From Paraburkholderia sp041321145 (GTDB lineage: Bacteria > Pseudomonadota > Gammaproteobacteria > Burkholderiales > Burkholderiaceae), in assembly GCF_041321145.1 (NCBI RefSeq), contig NZ_JBGGWA010000004.1, positions 530,565 to 594,564 on the forward strand: DNA of 64,000 nt, written 5' to 3'. The notes beneath the pieces are model-generated. The model was not told where the DNA came from. It made no database searches and saw only the letters and a list, made by a program, of their open reading frames with translations. How positions within the stretch are numbered: the stretch's first letter is position 1; each line of letters starts with the position of its first letter. Shown piece after piece: positions 41,654-50,332 of the stretch. The position numbers were made by a program, and so were the translations under genes.

Positions 41654-42724
41654 ATGAACCAGCCTGCTCAAACCGCCACGCCAGTCCGTCCCGACGACGC
41701 CTACACACGTGGCGCGGCATTGCCCGCGCTGCTCAAGTCGCGCATCCTGATCCTGGACGGCGCAATGGGCACGATGATCCAGCGCTATAAACTCGACGAA
41801 GCCCGTTATCGCGGCGAGCGCTTCAAGGACTACGGGCGCGACATCAAGGGCAACAACGAGTTGCTGTCGATTACGCAGCCGCAGATCATCGGCGAGATTC
41901 ATGAGCAATACCTCGCGGCGGGCGCGGACATCATCGAAACCAACACGTTCGGCGCGACCACGGTTGCACAGGCCGACTACGGGATGGAAGACCTCGCCGT
42001 CAAGATGAATCTCGAATCGGCGAAGCTGGCGCGCGCTGCATGCGACAAGTATTCGACGCCCGACAAGCCGCGTTTTGTCGCCGGCGCGATTGGGCCGACG
42101 CCGAAGACGGCGAGCATTTCCCCTGACGTGAACGATCCGGGCGCGCGCAACGTGACCTTCGACGAACTGCGCGCAGCGTATTACGCGCAGGCTAAGGCGT
42201 TGCTCGACGGTGGCGCCGATCTGTTCCTCGTCGAAACGATCTTCGACACGCTCAATGCGAAGGCTGCACTGTTCGCACTCGATGAACTGTTCGAAGACAC
42301 CGGCGAGCGCCTGCCGATCATGATCTCGGGCACCGTCACCGATGCATCGGGCCGGATTCTGTCGGGACAGACCGTCGAGGCATTCTGGAACTCGCTGCGT
42401 CATGCCAAACCGCTCACGTTCGGTTTGAACTGCGCACTCGGTGCCGCGCTGATGCGCCCATACATCGCCGAACTGGCGAAGCTGTGCGACACCTACGTGT
42501 CGTGCTATCCGAACGCCGGTTTGCCGAACCCGATGAGCGATACAGGCTTCGACGAGTTGCCGGCGGATACGTCCGGATTGCTGAAGGAGTTCGCCCAGGC
42601 TGGACTCGTGAATATCGCAGGCGGATGTTGCGGCACGACGCCGGAGCATATTGCGGCGATTGCCAAGGCACTCGCCGAAGTGAAGCCGCGCCAATGGCCG
42701 ACTCAATACCGCGACGCAGCCTGA
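41654..42724 (+). CDS. metH: Methionine synthase, homocysteine-binding part (split MetH, subunit 1)
   Basis: 356 residues, equal to the first domain of B12-dependent MetH. ILDGAMGTMIQRYKL opens the barrel; the zinc-binding cysteines are in FGLNCALGA and GGCCGTT. It activates homocysteine as the methyl acceptor. In E. coli this is residues 1-350 of one 1227-residue chain; here it ends at a TGA and the rest is a separate gene 87 bases on. Splitting of MetH at this point is usual in Burkholderia, so it is not a frameshift. A TACAAT box lies 41 bases before the ATG. Confidence 0.94.
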   Translation: MNQPAQTATPVRPDDAYTRGAALPALLKSRILILDGAMGTMIQRYKLDEARYRGERFKDYGRDIKGNNELLSITQPQIIGEIHEQYLAAGADIIETNTFGATTVAQADYGMEDLAVKMNLESAKLARAACDKYSTPDKPRFVAGAIGPTPKTASISPDVNDPGARNVTFDELRAAYYAQAKALLDGGADLFLVETIFDTLNAKAALFALDELFEDTGERLPIMISGTVTDASGRILSGQTVEAFWNSLRHAKPLTFGLNCALGAALMRPYIAELAKLCDTYVSCYPNAGLPNPMSDTGFDELPADTSGLLKEFAQAGLVNIAGGCCGTTPEHIAAIAKALAEVKPRQWPTQYRDAA

Positions 42725-42811
42725 GTCCGGCGGCTCGACCCTGACCCGCCGCGCTCTTCCGCTATCGAACCCGGCGTTCGCAACCGCACGCAACTGAACC
42801 GCACCTACGCC

Positions 42812-45529
42812 ATGACCGATCACACCATGCGTCTTTCCGGCCTCGAGCCGTTCAACGTCACGTCCGGGACGCTCTTCATCAACGTCGGTGAACGCACCAA
42901 CGTGACCGGCTCGAAGGCGTTCTCGCGAATGATCCTGAACAACCAGTTCGACGAGGCACTCGCGGTCGCGCGTCAGCAGGTCGAAAACGGTGCCCAGGTC
43001 ATCGACGTCAACATGGACGAGGCAATGCTCGATTCAAAAGCGGCGATGGTCCGCTTCATGAATCTGATCGCGTCGGAGCCGGATATCGCGCGCGTGCCGA
43101 TCATGATCGACTCGTCGAAGTGGGAAGTGATCGAGGCCGGCTTGAAGTGCGTGCAAGGCAAGGCGATCGTCAACTCGATCTCGCTGAAGGAAGGCGAAGA
43201 AGCGTTCCGCCATCACGCGAACCTGATCCGCCGTTATGGCGCGGCGGCTGTCGTGATGGCCTTCGACGAACAAGGCCAGGCCGATACCTTCGAGCGCAAG
43301 ACGCAGATCTGCAAGCGCTCGTACGACTTCCTCGTGAACGAAGTCGGCTTCCCGCCCGAAGACATCATCTTCGATCCGAACATCTTCGCGATTGCGACCG
43401 GCATCGAAGAGCACAACAACTACGCCGTCGACTTCATCAACGCGACGCGCTGGATCAAGGAGAACCTGCCCTACGCGAAGATTAGCGGCGGCGTGTCGAA
43501 CGTGTCGTTCTCGTTCCGCGGCAATGACCCGGTGCGTGAAGCGATTCACACCGTGTTCCTCTATCACGCGATCCAGGCGGGGATGGACATGGGCATCGTC
43601 AACGCGGGCCAGCTCGGCGTATATGCCGATCTCGATCCGGAGTTGCGCGAGCGCGTCGAAGACGTCGTGCTGAACCGCCGTGATGACGGCACCGATCGTC
43701 TGCTCGAAATCGCCGACAAGTTCAAGACCGGCGCGGCCAGGAAGGAAGAAAACCTCGAATGGCGCAACCAGCCGGTCGAGAAGCGTCTCGCGCATGCCCT
43801 CGTGCTCGGCATCACGAACTTCATCGTTGAAGACACCGAGGAAGTGCGCGCGAAGATCGCCGCAGCGGGCGGCCGCCCGATCAACGTAATCGAAGGCCCG
43901 CTGATGGACGGCATGAACATCGTCGGCGACCTGTTCGGTCAGGGCAAGATGTTCCTGCCGCAAGTCGTGAAGTCGGCGCGCGTCATGAAGCAGGCGGTCG
44001 CGCATCTGATCCCGTTCATCGAAGAAGAAAAGAAGCTGCTCGCCGAAGCCGGCGCCGATGTGCGCGCGAAGGGCAAGATCGTCATCGCCACGGTGAAGGG
44101 CGACGTGCACGACATCGGCAAGAACATTGTTTCCGTGGTGCTTCAGTGCAATAACTTCGAAGTGGTCAACATGGGCGTGATGGTCTCGTGCAACGACATT
44201 CTCGCGAAGGCGAAGGTCGAAGGCGCGGACATCATCGGCTTGTCGGGGCTGATTACGCCGAGTCTCGAAGAGATGGCCTACGTCGCGTCGGAAATGCAGC
44301 GCGACGACTACTTCCGCGTGAAGAAGATTCCGCTGCTGATCGGCGGCGCGACCACCTCGCGCGTGCATACCGCGGTGAAGATCGCGCCACACTACGAAGG
44401 TCCGGTCGTGTATGTACCGGACGCGTCGCGCTCGGTGTCGGTGGCGTCGAGCCTGCTGTCCGACGAAGGCGCGGCCAAATACGTGGACGACCTGAAAGCC
44501 GACTACGACCGCATCCGCATTCAGCACGCCAACAAGAAAGCCCTGCCGATGGTCACGCTCGCCGAAGCCCGTGCGAACAAGACCAAGGTCGATTGGGCCG
44601 GATACCAGCCGGTCAAGCCGAAGTTCATCGGCCGCCGCGTGTTCAAGAACTTCGATCTGAACGAGCTGGCGAGCTACATCGATTGGGGTCCGTTCTTCCA
44701 GACGTGGGACCTCGCGGGCCCGTACCCGGCGATCCTGAACGACGAGATCGTCGGCGAATCGGCGCGGCGCGTGTTTTCCGACTGCAAGTCGATGCTCGCG
44801 CGCCTGATCCAGGGCCGCTGGCTGCAGGCGAACGGCGTGATCGCGCTGTTGCCGGCCAACACGGTGAACGATGACGATATCGAAATCTACACGGACGAAT
44901 CGCGTTCGGAAGTCGCGCTGACGTGGCGCAACTTGCGTCAGCAAAGCGTGCGGCCAGTGGTGGACGGCGTGATGCGGCCGAACCGGTCGCTCGCCGACTT
45001 CATCGCGCCGAAGGATTCGGGCGTGGCCGACTACATCGGCATGTTCGCGGTCACGGCCGGCCTGGGCGTGGACGTGAAGGAAAAGCAGTTCGAAAAAGAT
45101 AACGACGACTACAGCGCGATCATGCTGAAGGCGCTCGCCGACCGCTTCGCCGAAGCCTTCGCCGAAGCGCTGCATGCACGTGTGCGGCGCGACCTGTGGG
45201 GCTTCGCGAACGCGGAAACCCTCTCGAACGACGACCTGATCGCCGAAAAATACCGCGGCATCCGCCCGGCGCCGGGCTATCCGGCCTGCCCGGACCACCT
45301 GGTGAAGCGCGACATGTTCGACGTGCTCCAAGCGAACGAAATCGGCATGAGCGTGACCGAATCGCTGGCCATGCTGCCGGCTGCCAGCGTCTCCGGCTTC
45401 TATCTGGCACACCCGGACAGCACCTATTTCTCGGTTGGCAAGATCGGCCAGGACCAGTTGGAAGACTACGCAAAACGCATGTCGTTGTCGAAAACAGACG
45501 CCGAGCGAGCCTTGGCGCCCTTGCTGTAA
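42812..45529 (+). CDS. metH: Methionine synthase, methyltetrahydrofolate, cobalamin and reactivation parts (split MetH, subunit 2)
   Basis: 905 residues. The pterin-binding barrel comes first (FINVGERTNVTGSKAFSRMI). The helical cap and cobalamin domain follow, with the DxHxxG cobalt-ligand motif in GDVHDIGKNI at about residue 432. The C-terminal AdoMet-binding reactivation domain has RPAPGYPACPDH and LAHPDSTYFSVGKIGQDQ. It carries methyl groups from 5-methyl-THF via cobalamin to homocysteine held by subunit 1. The start follows a short gap with no terminator, so both parts come from one transcript. Confidence 0.94.
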   Translation: MTDHTMRLSGLEPFNVTSGTLFINVGERTNVTGSKAFSRMILNNQFDEALAVARQQVENGAQVIDVNMDEAMLDSKAAMVRFMNLIASEPDIARVPIMIDSSKWEVIEAGLKCVQGKAIVNSISLKEGEEAFRHHANLIRRYGAAAVVMAFDEQGQADTFERKTQICKRSYDFLVNEVGFPPEDIIFDPNIFAIATGIEEHNNYAVDFINATRWIKENLPYAKISGGVSNVSFSFRGNDPVREAIHTVFLYHAIQAGMDMGIVNAGQLGVYADLDPELRERVEDVVLNRRDDGTDRLLEIADKFKTGAARKEENLEWRNQPVEKRLAHALVLGITNFIVEDTEEVRAKIAAAGGRPINVIEGPLMDGMNIVGDLFGQGKMFLPQVVKSARVMKQAVAHLIPFIEEEKKLLAEAGADVRAKGKIVIATVKGDVHDIGKNIVSVVLQCNNFEVVNMGVMVSCNDILAKAKVEGADIIGLSGLITPSLEEMAYVASEMQRDDYFRVKKIPLLIGGATTSRVHTAVKIAPHYEGPVVYVPDASRSVSVASSLLSDEGAAKYVDDLKADYDRIRIQHANKKALPMVTLAEARANKTKVDWAGYQPVKPKFIGRRVFKNFDLNELASYIDWGPFFQTWDLAGPYPAILNDEIVGESARRVFSDCKSMLARLIQGRWLQANGVIALLPANTVNDDDIEIYTDESRSEVALTWRNLRQQSVRPVVDGVMRPNRSLADFIAPKDSGVADYIGMFAVTAGLGVDVKEKQFEKDNDDYSAIMLKALADRFAEAFAEALHARVRRDLWGFANAETLSNDDLIAEKYRGIRPAPGYPACPDHLVKRDMFDVLQANEIGMSVTESLAMLPAASVSGFYLAHPDSTYFSVGKIGQDQLEDYAKRMSLSKTDAERALAPLL

Positions 45530-45686
45530 GCCTTGCAGGGCGGGAAGCACACTATATCGGGCACGATAGGCTGAATATTTGCGGCAGCGGAATTTTCGGC
45601 TTTGTAGACTGACTTGGTTTCAACCCGCCAGACGCGGCCAAAACGCGTCGGCTTGTCTAATTGCAATCGTCAACGGAGAGAATCGT

Positions 45687-45896
45687 ATGAAGAAGCTGAC
45701 GCTGTTATTAACTGCTGTTTCGCTTGCCGCCAGCGCCTCGGTGGCGTTGGCCCAGCCCGCCGCTCCGGCAGGCTCAAGCGCGGTCAGTTCATATTCGCCG
45801 CCCACGCAAAAGCATGTCAAGAAGCCCAGGAAGCAGAAAATGAAGAAGGATGCGTCGGCGCCGATGACCGCCCCGGCGGATGCCGCCAGCCAGTAA
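45687..45896 (+). CDS. Small secreted basic protein
   Basis: 69 residues. A signal peptide (MKKLTLLLTAVSLAASASVALA, cut before QPAAP) leads to a 47-residue mature part that is Pro/Ala/Ser-rich with a basic block HVKKPRKQKMKK. GGAGAG lies eight bases before the ATG at 45687, and a strong terminator follows 40 bases after the stop. No family recognised; periplasmic or extracellular. Confidence 0.7.
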   Translation: MKKLTLLLTAVSLAASASVALAQPAAPAGSSAVSSYSPPTQKHVKKPRKQKMKKDASAPMTAPADAASQ

Positions 45897-45935
45897 GCAG
45901 GGTCGGCAGACGGGCCGTTAGGGTCCGTGACAGAC

Positions 45936-45962
45936 AAAGAGCCCGCTGATGCGGGCTCTTTT
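45936..45962 (+). terminator. Rho-independent terminator after the small secreted protein gene
   Basis: Stem AAAGAGCCCGC/GCGGGCTCTTT, loop TGAT, followed by T. Because the stem starts with A residues it could also work on the minus strand for the DUF1840 gene ending at 46029. Confidence 0.85.
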
Positions 45963-46028
45963 CATTGGCGCGTTACGATCTGCGCGGCCATGCACAACGG
46001 GCGCCACGGCCGGCGGATGGGTCCGGAA

Positions 46029-46355
46029 TCAAAGCCCCCAGACAATATCCGCGTTTTCCTTCTGCGCCGCGCGCAGCATGTCGAGGAACGGAAACGCGCG
46101 CTGCGCGAGTCCCGGCGGAATCTCATGATGGTCGTGGCCTTCTTCGCCTTCGTGGAAATGGCCGTCGTGCTCGGCACGCTCCTGCTTGTCGGTACTGATG
46201 GCCGATTCGAGTTTCGTGATCGCAGGGCCCAGTTCGTCGTGGGTGATAACACCACGCTCACCAAGGCGCTTGCCGACAATGCCGACGAGATACTGGGCGA
46301 GATTCTCCAGCATCATCACGTCCGGGCAGGCGCGACATTTGAAAGTAATCAGCAT
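46029..46355 (-). CDS. DUF1840 protein
   Basis: 108 residues beginning MLITFKCRACPDVMML, with a paired-cysteine-like CRAC motif, a central His/Glu/Asp-rich stretch (HDGHFHEGEEGHDHHE) and the end FPFLDMLRAAQKENADIVWGL. This matches DUF1840. The C-R-A-C and the histidine cluster suggest metal binding, but that is inference. The ATG at 46355 has AGGGAA nine bases upstream. Confidence 0.8.
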   Translation of the reverse strand: MLITFKCRACPDVMMLENLAQYLVGIVGKRLGERGVITHDELGPAITKLESAISTDKQERAEHDGHFHEGEEGHDHHEIPPGLAQRAFPFLDMLRAAQKENADIVWGL

Positions 46356-46813
46356 GACTGTTCCCTTTTTCGTTATGTTGGATTGACGCGCGAACAACTC
46401 GAAAGCGGCCGTCGGCGCGCGTTACGTTGACACGCCGATCAGGCATGGCGGCCACGGCCCTTGGTGGGCATCTCATTGAACATATTAGCACCTGCTAAAA
46501 TCCGTCTGGACGGAAAAGCGCGCCGCAATGCGCCGCGCGCGGCGTAAGCTGAGGCGGCATAGCTGGGCCCGTTGGCCGCGGTCTGCGTACCGCCGTCGCC
46601 TGTGGCCATGTGCCGCTGCTGAACGCGCCTCTGCATGTCGCCGCGCACTGCGCCAAGCGCATCGCAGACAACGTGCCTGATGGCGCCCGATGTGCCGACG
46701 CGTTCCGGCGGGTGCATCGCCGCTTTCCAAGCTTCTGACGAATCGGCTGCGCCTACCGCGCGGCCGGCGCCTCTTCCGTATCACCGGATTGCCTCACTGG
46801 ACTCGCAACAAGC
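46356..46813. other. 458-base divergent gap between the DUF1840 gene and argS
   Basis: No gene is supported; the open frames here are GC-rich shadows. The only A/T-rich patch (46479-46502) contains a 14-base perfect palindrome, entered separately, together with overlapping -10-like hexamers on both strands (TAATAT minus, TAAAAT plus). Confidence 0.6.
46485..46498. promoter_or_regulatory. 14-base palindrome over a divergent promoter patch
   Basis: TTAGCAC followed by its exact complement CTGCTAA is broken only by the CC/TG centre (TTAGCA-CC-TGCTAA). It overlaps -10-like boxes for the DUF1840 gene (minus) and argS (plus), so a bound protein could block both. Confidence 0.4.
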
Positions 46814-48604
46814 ATGCTGCCTGCACATAAACATACCCTCGAAACACTGCTCGCCGACACGGTGAAGCAAGTGGCCCAAGCGTCCCAAGGCGCGAGCGAA
46901 GCCGCTTTCGTGTCGCCCACAATCACGCTGGAGCGGCCCAAGGTCGCCGCGCACGGCGACGTCGCCTGCAATGTGGCGATGCAACTCGCCAAGCCGCTGC
47001 GCGCCAACCCGCGCCAGCTGGCACAACAGATCGTCGACGCGCTGCTCGCGCAGCCGCAAGCCAAGGGTCTCGTGGAAGCCGCCGAGGTTGCCGGCCCCGG
47101 CTTCATCAACCTGCGCCTCGCGGCGGCCGCCAAGCAGGCGGTGATCGCCGCCGTGTTCGCTGAACAGGACGCCTTCGGCCGCTCGCAGCGCGACGCCGGC
47201 AAGCACGTGCTGATTGAATTCGTCTCGGCCAACCCGACCGGTCCGCTGCACGTCGGCCACGGCCGCCAGGCCGCGCTCGGCGATGCGCTCTCGAACGTGC
47301 TGGCCTCGCAAGGCTACGACGTTCATCGCGAGTTCTATTACAACGACGCCGGCGTGCAGATCCACACGCTCGCCGTGTCGACCCAGGCGCGCGCCCGCGG
47401 CCTCGCCCCCGGCGACGCCGGCTGGCCGGCGTCGGCGTACAACGGCGAGTACATCGCCGACATCGCCAAAGACTATTTGAACGGCGTCACCGTCGCCGCG
47501 AGCGACGGCGAGCCCGTCACGGGCGCGGGCGACATCGAAAACCTCGAGGCGATCCGCCGTTTTGCGGTCGCGTATCTGCGCCGCGAGCAGGACATGGACT
47601 TGCAGGCCTTCGGCGTCAAGTTCGACCAGTACTACCTGGAATCGTCGCTGTACAAGGAAGGCCGCGTCGAGAAAACCGTCGAGGCCCTGATCGCCGCCGG
47701 CAAGACCTACGAACAGGAAGGCGCACTGTGGCTGCGCACCACCGACGACGGCGACGACAAAGACCGCGTGATGCGCAAAACCGACGGCACCTACACGTAC
47801 TTCGTGCCGGACGTCGCCTATCACGTCGCCAAGTGGGAACGCGGCTTCACCAAGGTCATCAATATTCAGGGCTCGGACCACCACGGCACGATCGCGCGCG
47901 TGCGCGCCGGCCTGCAGGGTCTTGGCATCGGCATCCCGAAGGGCTATCCGGATTACATCCTGCACAAGATGGTCACGGTGATGCGCAACGGCGAGGAAGT
48001 GAAGATCTCCAAGCGCGCCGGCAGCTATGTGACGGTGCGCGACCTGATCGAATGGTCGGGTGGCGCCACGCCGGGCTCGGAAGCCGCCGTCGATCTGATC
48101 GACGAAGAGACGATTCGCCGCGGCCGCGACGCCGTGCGCTTCTTCCTGATTTCGCGCAAGGCGGATACGGAATTCGTGTTCGACATCGATCTGGCGTTGA
48201 AACAAAACGACGAAAATCCGGTGCATTACGTGCAATATGCGCATGCGCGGATCTGCTCGGTCATCGCCGAATGCAAGGTGCGCTACAACACGGACGAAAG
48301 CACGCTGGCCGCGGTGGACGTCTCGCCGCTCACCAGCGAACGCGCCATGGCCTTGCTGAACAAGCTCGCCGAGTTCCCCGACATGCTGCACCACGCCGCC
48401 GACGAACTCGCGCCGCACGCGGTCGCGTTCTATCTGCGCGACCTCGCCGGGGAATTCCACTCGTTCTACAATGACAGAGCCGAACGCGTGCTGGTCGACG
48501 ACGCAGCCGAGCGCAATGCGCGCGTGGCGTTGCTGGCGGCCACGCGCCAAGTGTTGGCCAACGGTCTCGCGACGATCGGCGTCTCTGCTCCCGTCAAGAT
48601 GTAA
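46814..48604 (+). CDS. argS: Arginyl-tRNA synthetase
   Basis: 596 residues, class I synthetase. The HIGH motif is HVGH in SANPTGPLHVGHGRQAALGD near residues 140-145. The KMSKS position is KISKRAG followed by SYVTVRDLIEW, normal for ArgRS. The N-terminal Add-1 domain and the C-terminal DALR anticodon-binding helices (EFHSFYNDRAERVLVDD) are present. The ATG at 46814 is chosen because the N-terminal domain starts there. The SPOR-domain gene follows after 79 bases, with its own TATAAT. Confidence 0.96.
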   Translation: MLPAHKHTLETLLADTVKQVAQASQGASEAAFVSPTITLERPKVAAHGDVACNVAMQLAKPLRANPRQLAQQIVDALLAQPQAKGLVEAAEVAGPGFINLRLAAAAKQAVIAAVFAEQDAFGRSQRDAGKHVLIEFVSANPTGPLHVGHGRQAALGDALSNVLASQGYDVHREFYYNDAGVQIHTLAVSTQARARGLAPGDAGWPASAYNGEYIADIAKDYLNGVTVAASDGEPVTGAGDIENLEAIRRFAVAYLRREQDMDLQAFGVKFDQYYLESSLYKEGRVEKTVEALIAAGKTYEQEGALWLRTTDDGDDKDRVMRKTDGTYTYFVPDVAYHVAKWERGFTKVINIQGSDHHGTIARVRAGLQGLGIGIPKGYPDYILHKMVTVMRNGEEVKISKRAGSYVTVRDLIEWSGGATPGSEAAVDLIDEETIRRGRDAVRFFLISRKADTEFVFDIDLALKQNDENPVHYVQYAHARICSVIAECKVRYNTDESTLAAVDVSPLTSERAMALLNKLAEFPDMLHHAADELAPHAVAFYLRDLAGEFHSFYNDRAERVLVDDAAERNARVALLAATRQVLANGLATIGVSAPVKM

Positions 48605-48636
48605 GTCCTCCGGCGCAACATGCACGCGGCCGTCGT

Positions 48637-48642
48637 TATAAT
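48637..48642 (+). promoter_or_regulatory. -10 box upstream of the SPOR-domain gene
   Basis: A perfect TATAAT in the argS-SPOR gap, flanked by complementary GGCCG and CGGCC groups. It lies 42 bases before the ATG at 48684. The -35 region is weak. Confidence 0.45.
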
Positions 48643-48683
48643 CGGCGGCCGTTCCAGGATTCTTTTTGCAGGTGATTCATACG

Positions 48684-49469
48684 ATGGCAAAACCACGCCG
48701 CACAACAAAGCAATCGAAACAAACCGGGGGCACTTTTCTCGGCATCGTGCTGGGCCTGATCGTCGGTCTCGCGATCGCGGTAGTGGTGGCGCTGTATATC
48801 ACCCGTGCGCCCACGCCGTTCGTTTCGAAGGTCGCGCCGCCCGCGGCGTCCGAGTCGGGCGCGAGCCAGCCGCAGTACGATCCGAACCGTCCGCTGCAAG
48901 GTAAGACGCCGGGCCAGCCTGTGCCGCAAGCCGCACAGCCTGCGCCGCCGAACACGGCACCGGGCCAAACCAACTCGCAGACGCAGTCGGGCATGCTGGA
49001 AGAGCCGCAAATCGTCGAAGTGCCACCGTCGAACGGCAATGCGAACGGCACGGCGGTCGCGCCGAAGCCTGCGCAGGACAACGGCACCGCCAACGCGCCC
49101 GTCAGGAAGCCGCAAGCCTCCAGCGCACCGGCCGCCACCGCGGCGGGCTCGGCGCCGAAGAACACGTCGTCCACGACGGCCGCCAACGCCAAACCGGGTT
49201 CGAACGCAGCGCCTACAGCCGGTGATGCGAACACCGGCTACTTCCTGCAAGTGGGCGCCTACAAGACCTCGGCCGATGCCGAGCAGCAGCGCGCACGTCT
49301 CGCTTTCCAGGGCTTCGAATCGAAGGTCACGCAGCGCGACGCGGGCGGCGTGACGTACTACCGCGTGCGCATCGGGCCGTTCTCGAAGTTCGAAGACATG
49401 AATTCGAGCCGTCAGCGTCTGTCCGACGCGGGCGTGGATACCGCAGTGATCCGCTTCACGAAGCAATAA
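48684..49469 (+). CDS. SPOR-domain cell-division/envelope protein (FtsN-like)
   Basis: 261 residues. A short basic N terminus (MAKPRRTTKQSKQ) precedes one transmembrane helix (about 15-37). A long Pro/Ala/Asn-rich periplasmic linker follows to about residue 180. The C-terminal SPOR domain (about 188-258) has GYFLQVGAYKTSADAEQQR and YYRVRIGPFSKFEDMN. SPOR domains bind denuded glycan strands at the septum. The ATG at 48684 has AGGTGA eight bases upstream. Confidence 0.88.
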   Translation: MAKPRRTTKQSKQTGGTFLGIVLGLIVGLAIAVVVALYITRAPTPFVSKVAPPAASESGASQPQYDPNRPLQGKTPGQPVPQAAQPAPPNTAPGQTNSQTQSGMLEEPQIVEVPPSNGNANGTAVAPKPAQDNGTANAPVRKPQASSAPAATAAGSAPKNTSSTTAANAKPGSNAAPTAGDANTGYFLQVGAYKTSADAEQQRARLAFQGFESKVTQRDAGGVTYYRVRIGPFSKFEDMNSSRQRLSDAGVDTAVIRFTKQ

Positions 49470-49639
49470 GCAAACAATAAACAAACGGTGATTTGCAAAG
49501 ACGCGCCGCCGCCGAACTATCGGCGTGCGGCGCGTGTCACAAGCACGACGGACGACTAAAACGTCTAACGCCGAATTGATAACGGTGACGGGCATTTGCG
49601 TGGCGCCACCGCTTTACCGCCTACTTGGGTCAACAAAAC

Positions 49640-50278
49640 ATGAAAAAACTGCTGAGCATTCTGTTCCTCTCGCTGGGTCTGGTTGCCGCCACGGCGCATG
49701 CCTCGCCGGCCGCGCCGGTTTCCGGCAAGGACTACACGGTGCTGTCCACGCCGCAACCTACGGACGTGCCGGCCGGCAAAATCGAAGTCACCGAATTCTT
49801 CTGGTACGGTTGCCCGCACTGCAATGAATTCAATCCGTACCTCGACGCATGGGTGAAGAAGCAAGGTCCGGACGTCGTGTTCAAGCGCGTGCCGGTCGCC
49901 TTCCGTGACGACTTCATTCCGCATTCGAAGATGTATCACGCGCTCGACGCACTCGGCCTCCAGCAGCAGCTCACGCCGAAAGTCTTCAACGAAATCCACG
50001 TCAACAAGAACTACCTGCTGACGCCGGAAGATCAGACCAAATTCCTCGCGAAAAACGGCGTCGATCCGAAGAAATACATGGACGCGTACAACTCGTTCTC
50101 GACACAAAGCGCGCTGCAAAAAGACAAGAAGCTGATCGAAGACTACAAGATCGACGGCGTGCCGACGCTGGCCGTACAAGGCAAGTATGAAACCGGCCCG
50201 GCTCAGACCAACAGCCTGCCTGGCACAATCCAGGTACTCGACTACCTGGTGCAGCAGATCCGCGCCAAGAAGATGTAA
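49640..50278 (+). CDS. dsbA: Periplasmic thiol:disulfide oxidoreductase DsbA
   Basis: 212 residues with a Sec signal peptide (MKKLLSILFLSLGLVAATAHAS). The active site is CPHC in EFFWYGCPHCNEFNPYL and the cis-proline loop is DGVPTLAVQGKY. It introduces disulfides into secreted proteins. The ATG at 49640 is preceded by an A-rich stretch rather than a clear GGAG. It is 15 bases upstream of the SDR gene. Confidence 0.93.
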   Translation: MKKLLSILFLSLGLVAATAHASPAAPVSGKDYTVLSTPQPTDVPAGKIEVTEFFWYGCPHCNEFNPYLDAWVKKQGPDVVFKRVPVAFRDDFIPHSKMYHALDALGLQQQLTPKVFNEIHVNKNYLLTPEDQTKFLAKNGVDPKKYMDAYNSFSTQSALQKDKKLIEDYKIDGVPTLAVQGKYETGPAQTNSLPGTIQVLDYLVQQIRAKKM

Positions 50279-50281
50279 AGC

Positions 50282-50332
50282 CGAGGCGCCGGAATGAGTA
50301 CACCCCTGAAGGTTTTCATTACCGGCGCCTCG
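50282..50332 (+). promoter_or_regulatory. Potential RNA hairpin around the start codon of the SDR gene
   Basis: Eleven-base perfectly complementary arms CGAGGCGCCGG (50282-50292) and CCGGCGCCTCG (50322-50332) surround the ATG at 50294. The left arm contains the only ribosome-binding-like sequence (GAGGCG). If formed, translation from this ATG would be hindered unless ribosomes finishing dsbA open it. The right arm encodes the conserved TGASSG motif, so coincidence is possible. Confidence 0.4.

Noticed and set aside
43034..45550. 838-residue minus-strand frame across the second metH gene
   Set aside because: An antisense shadow typical of high-GC genes; the plus-strand frame carries all MetH motifs.
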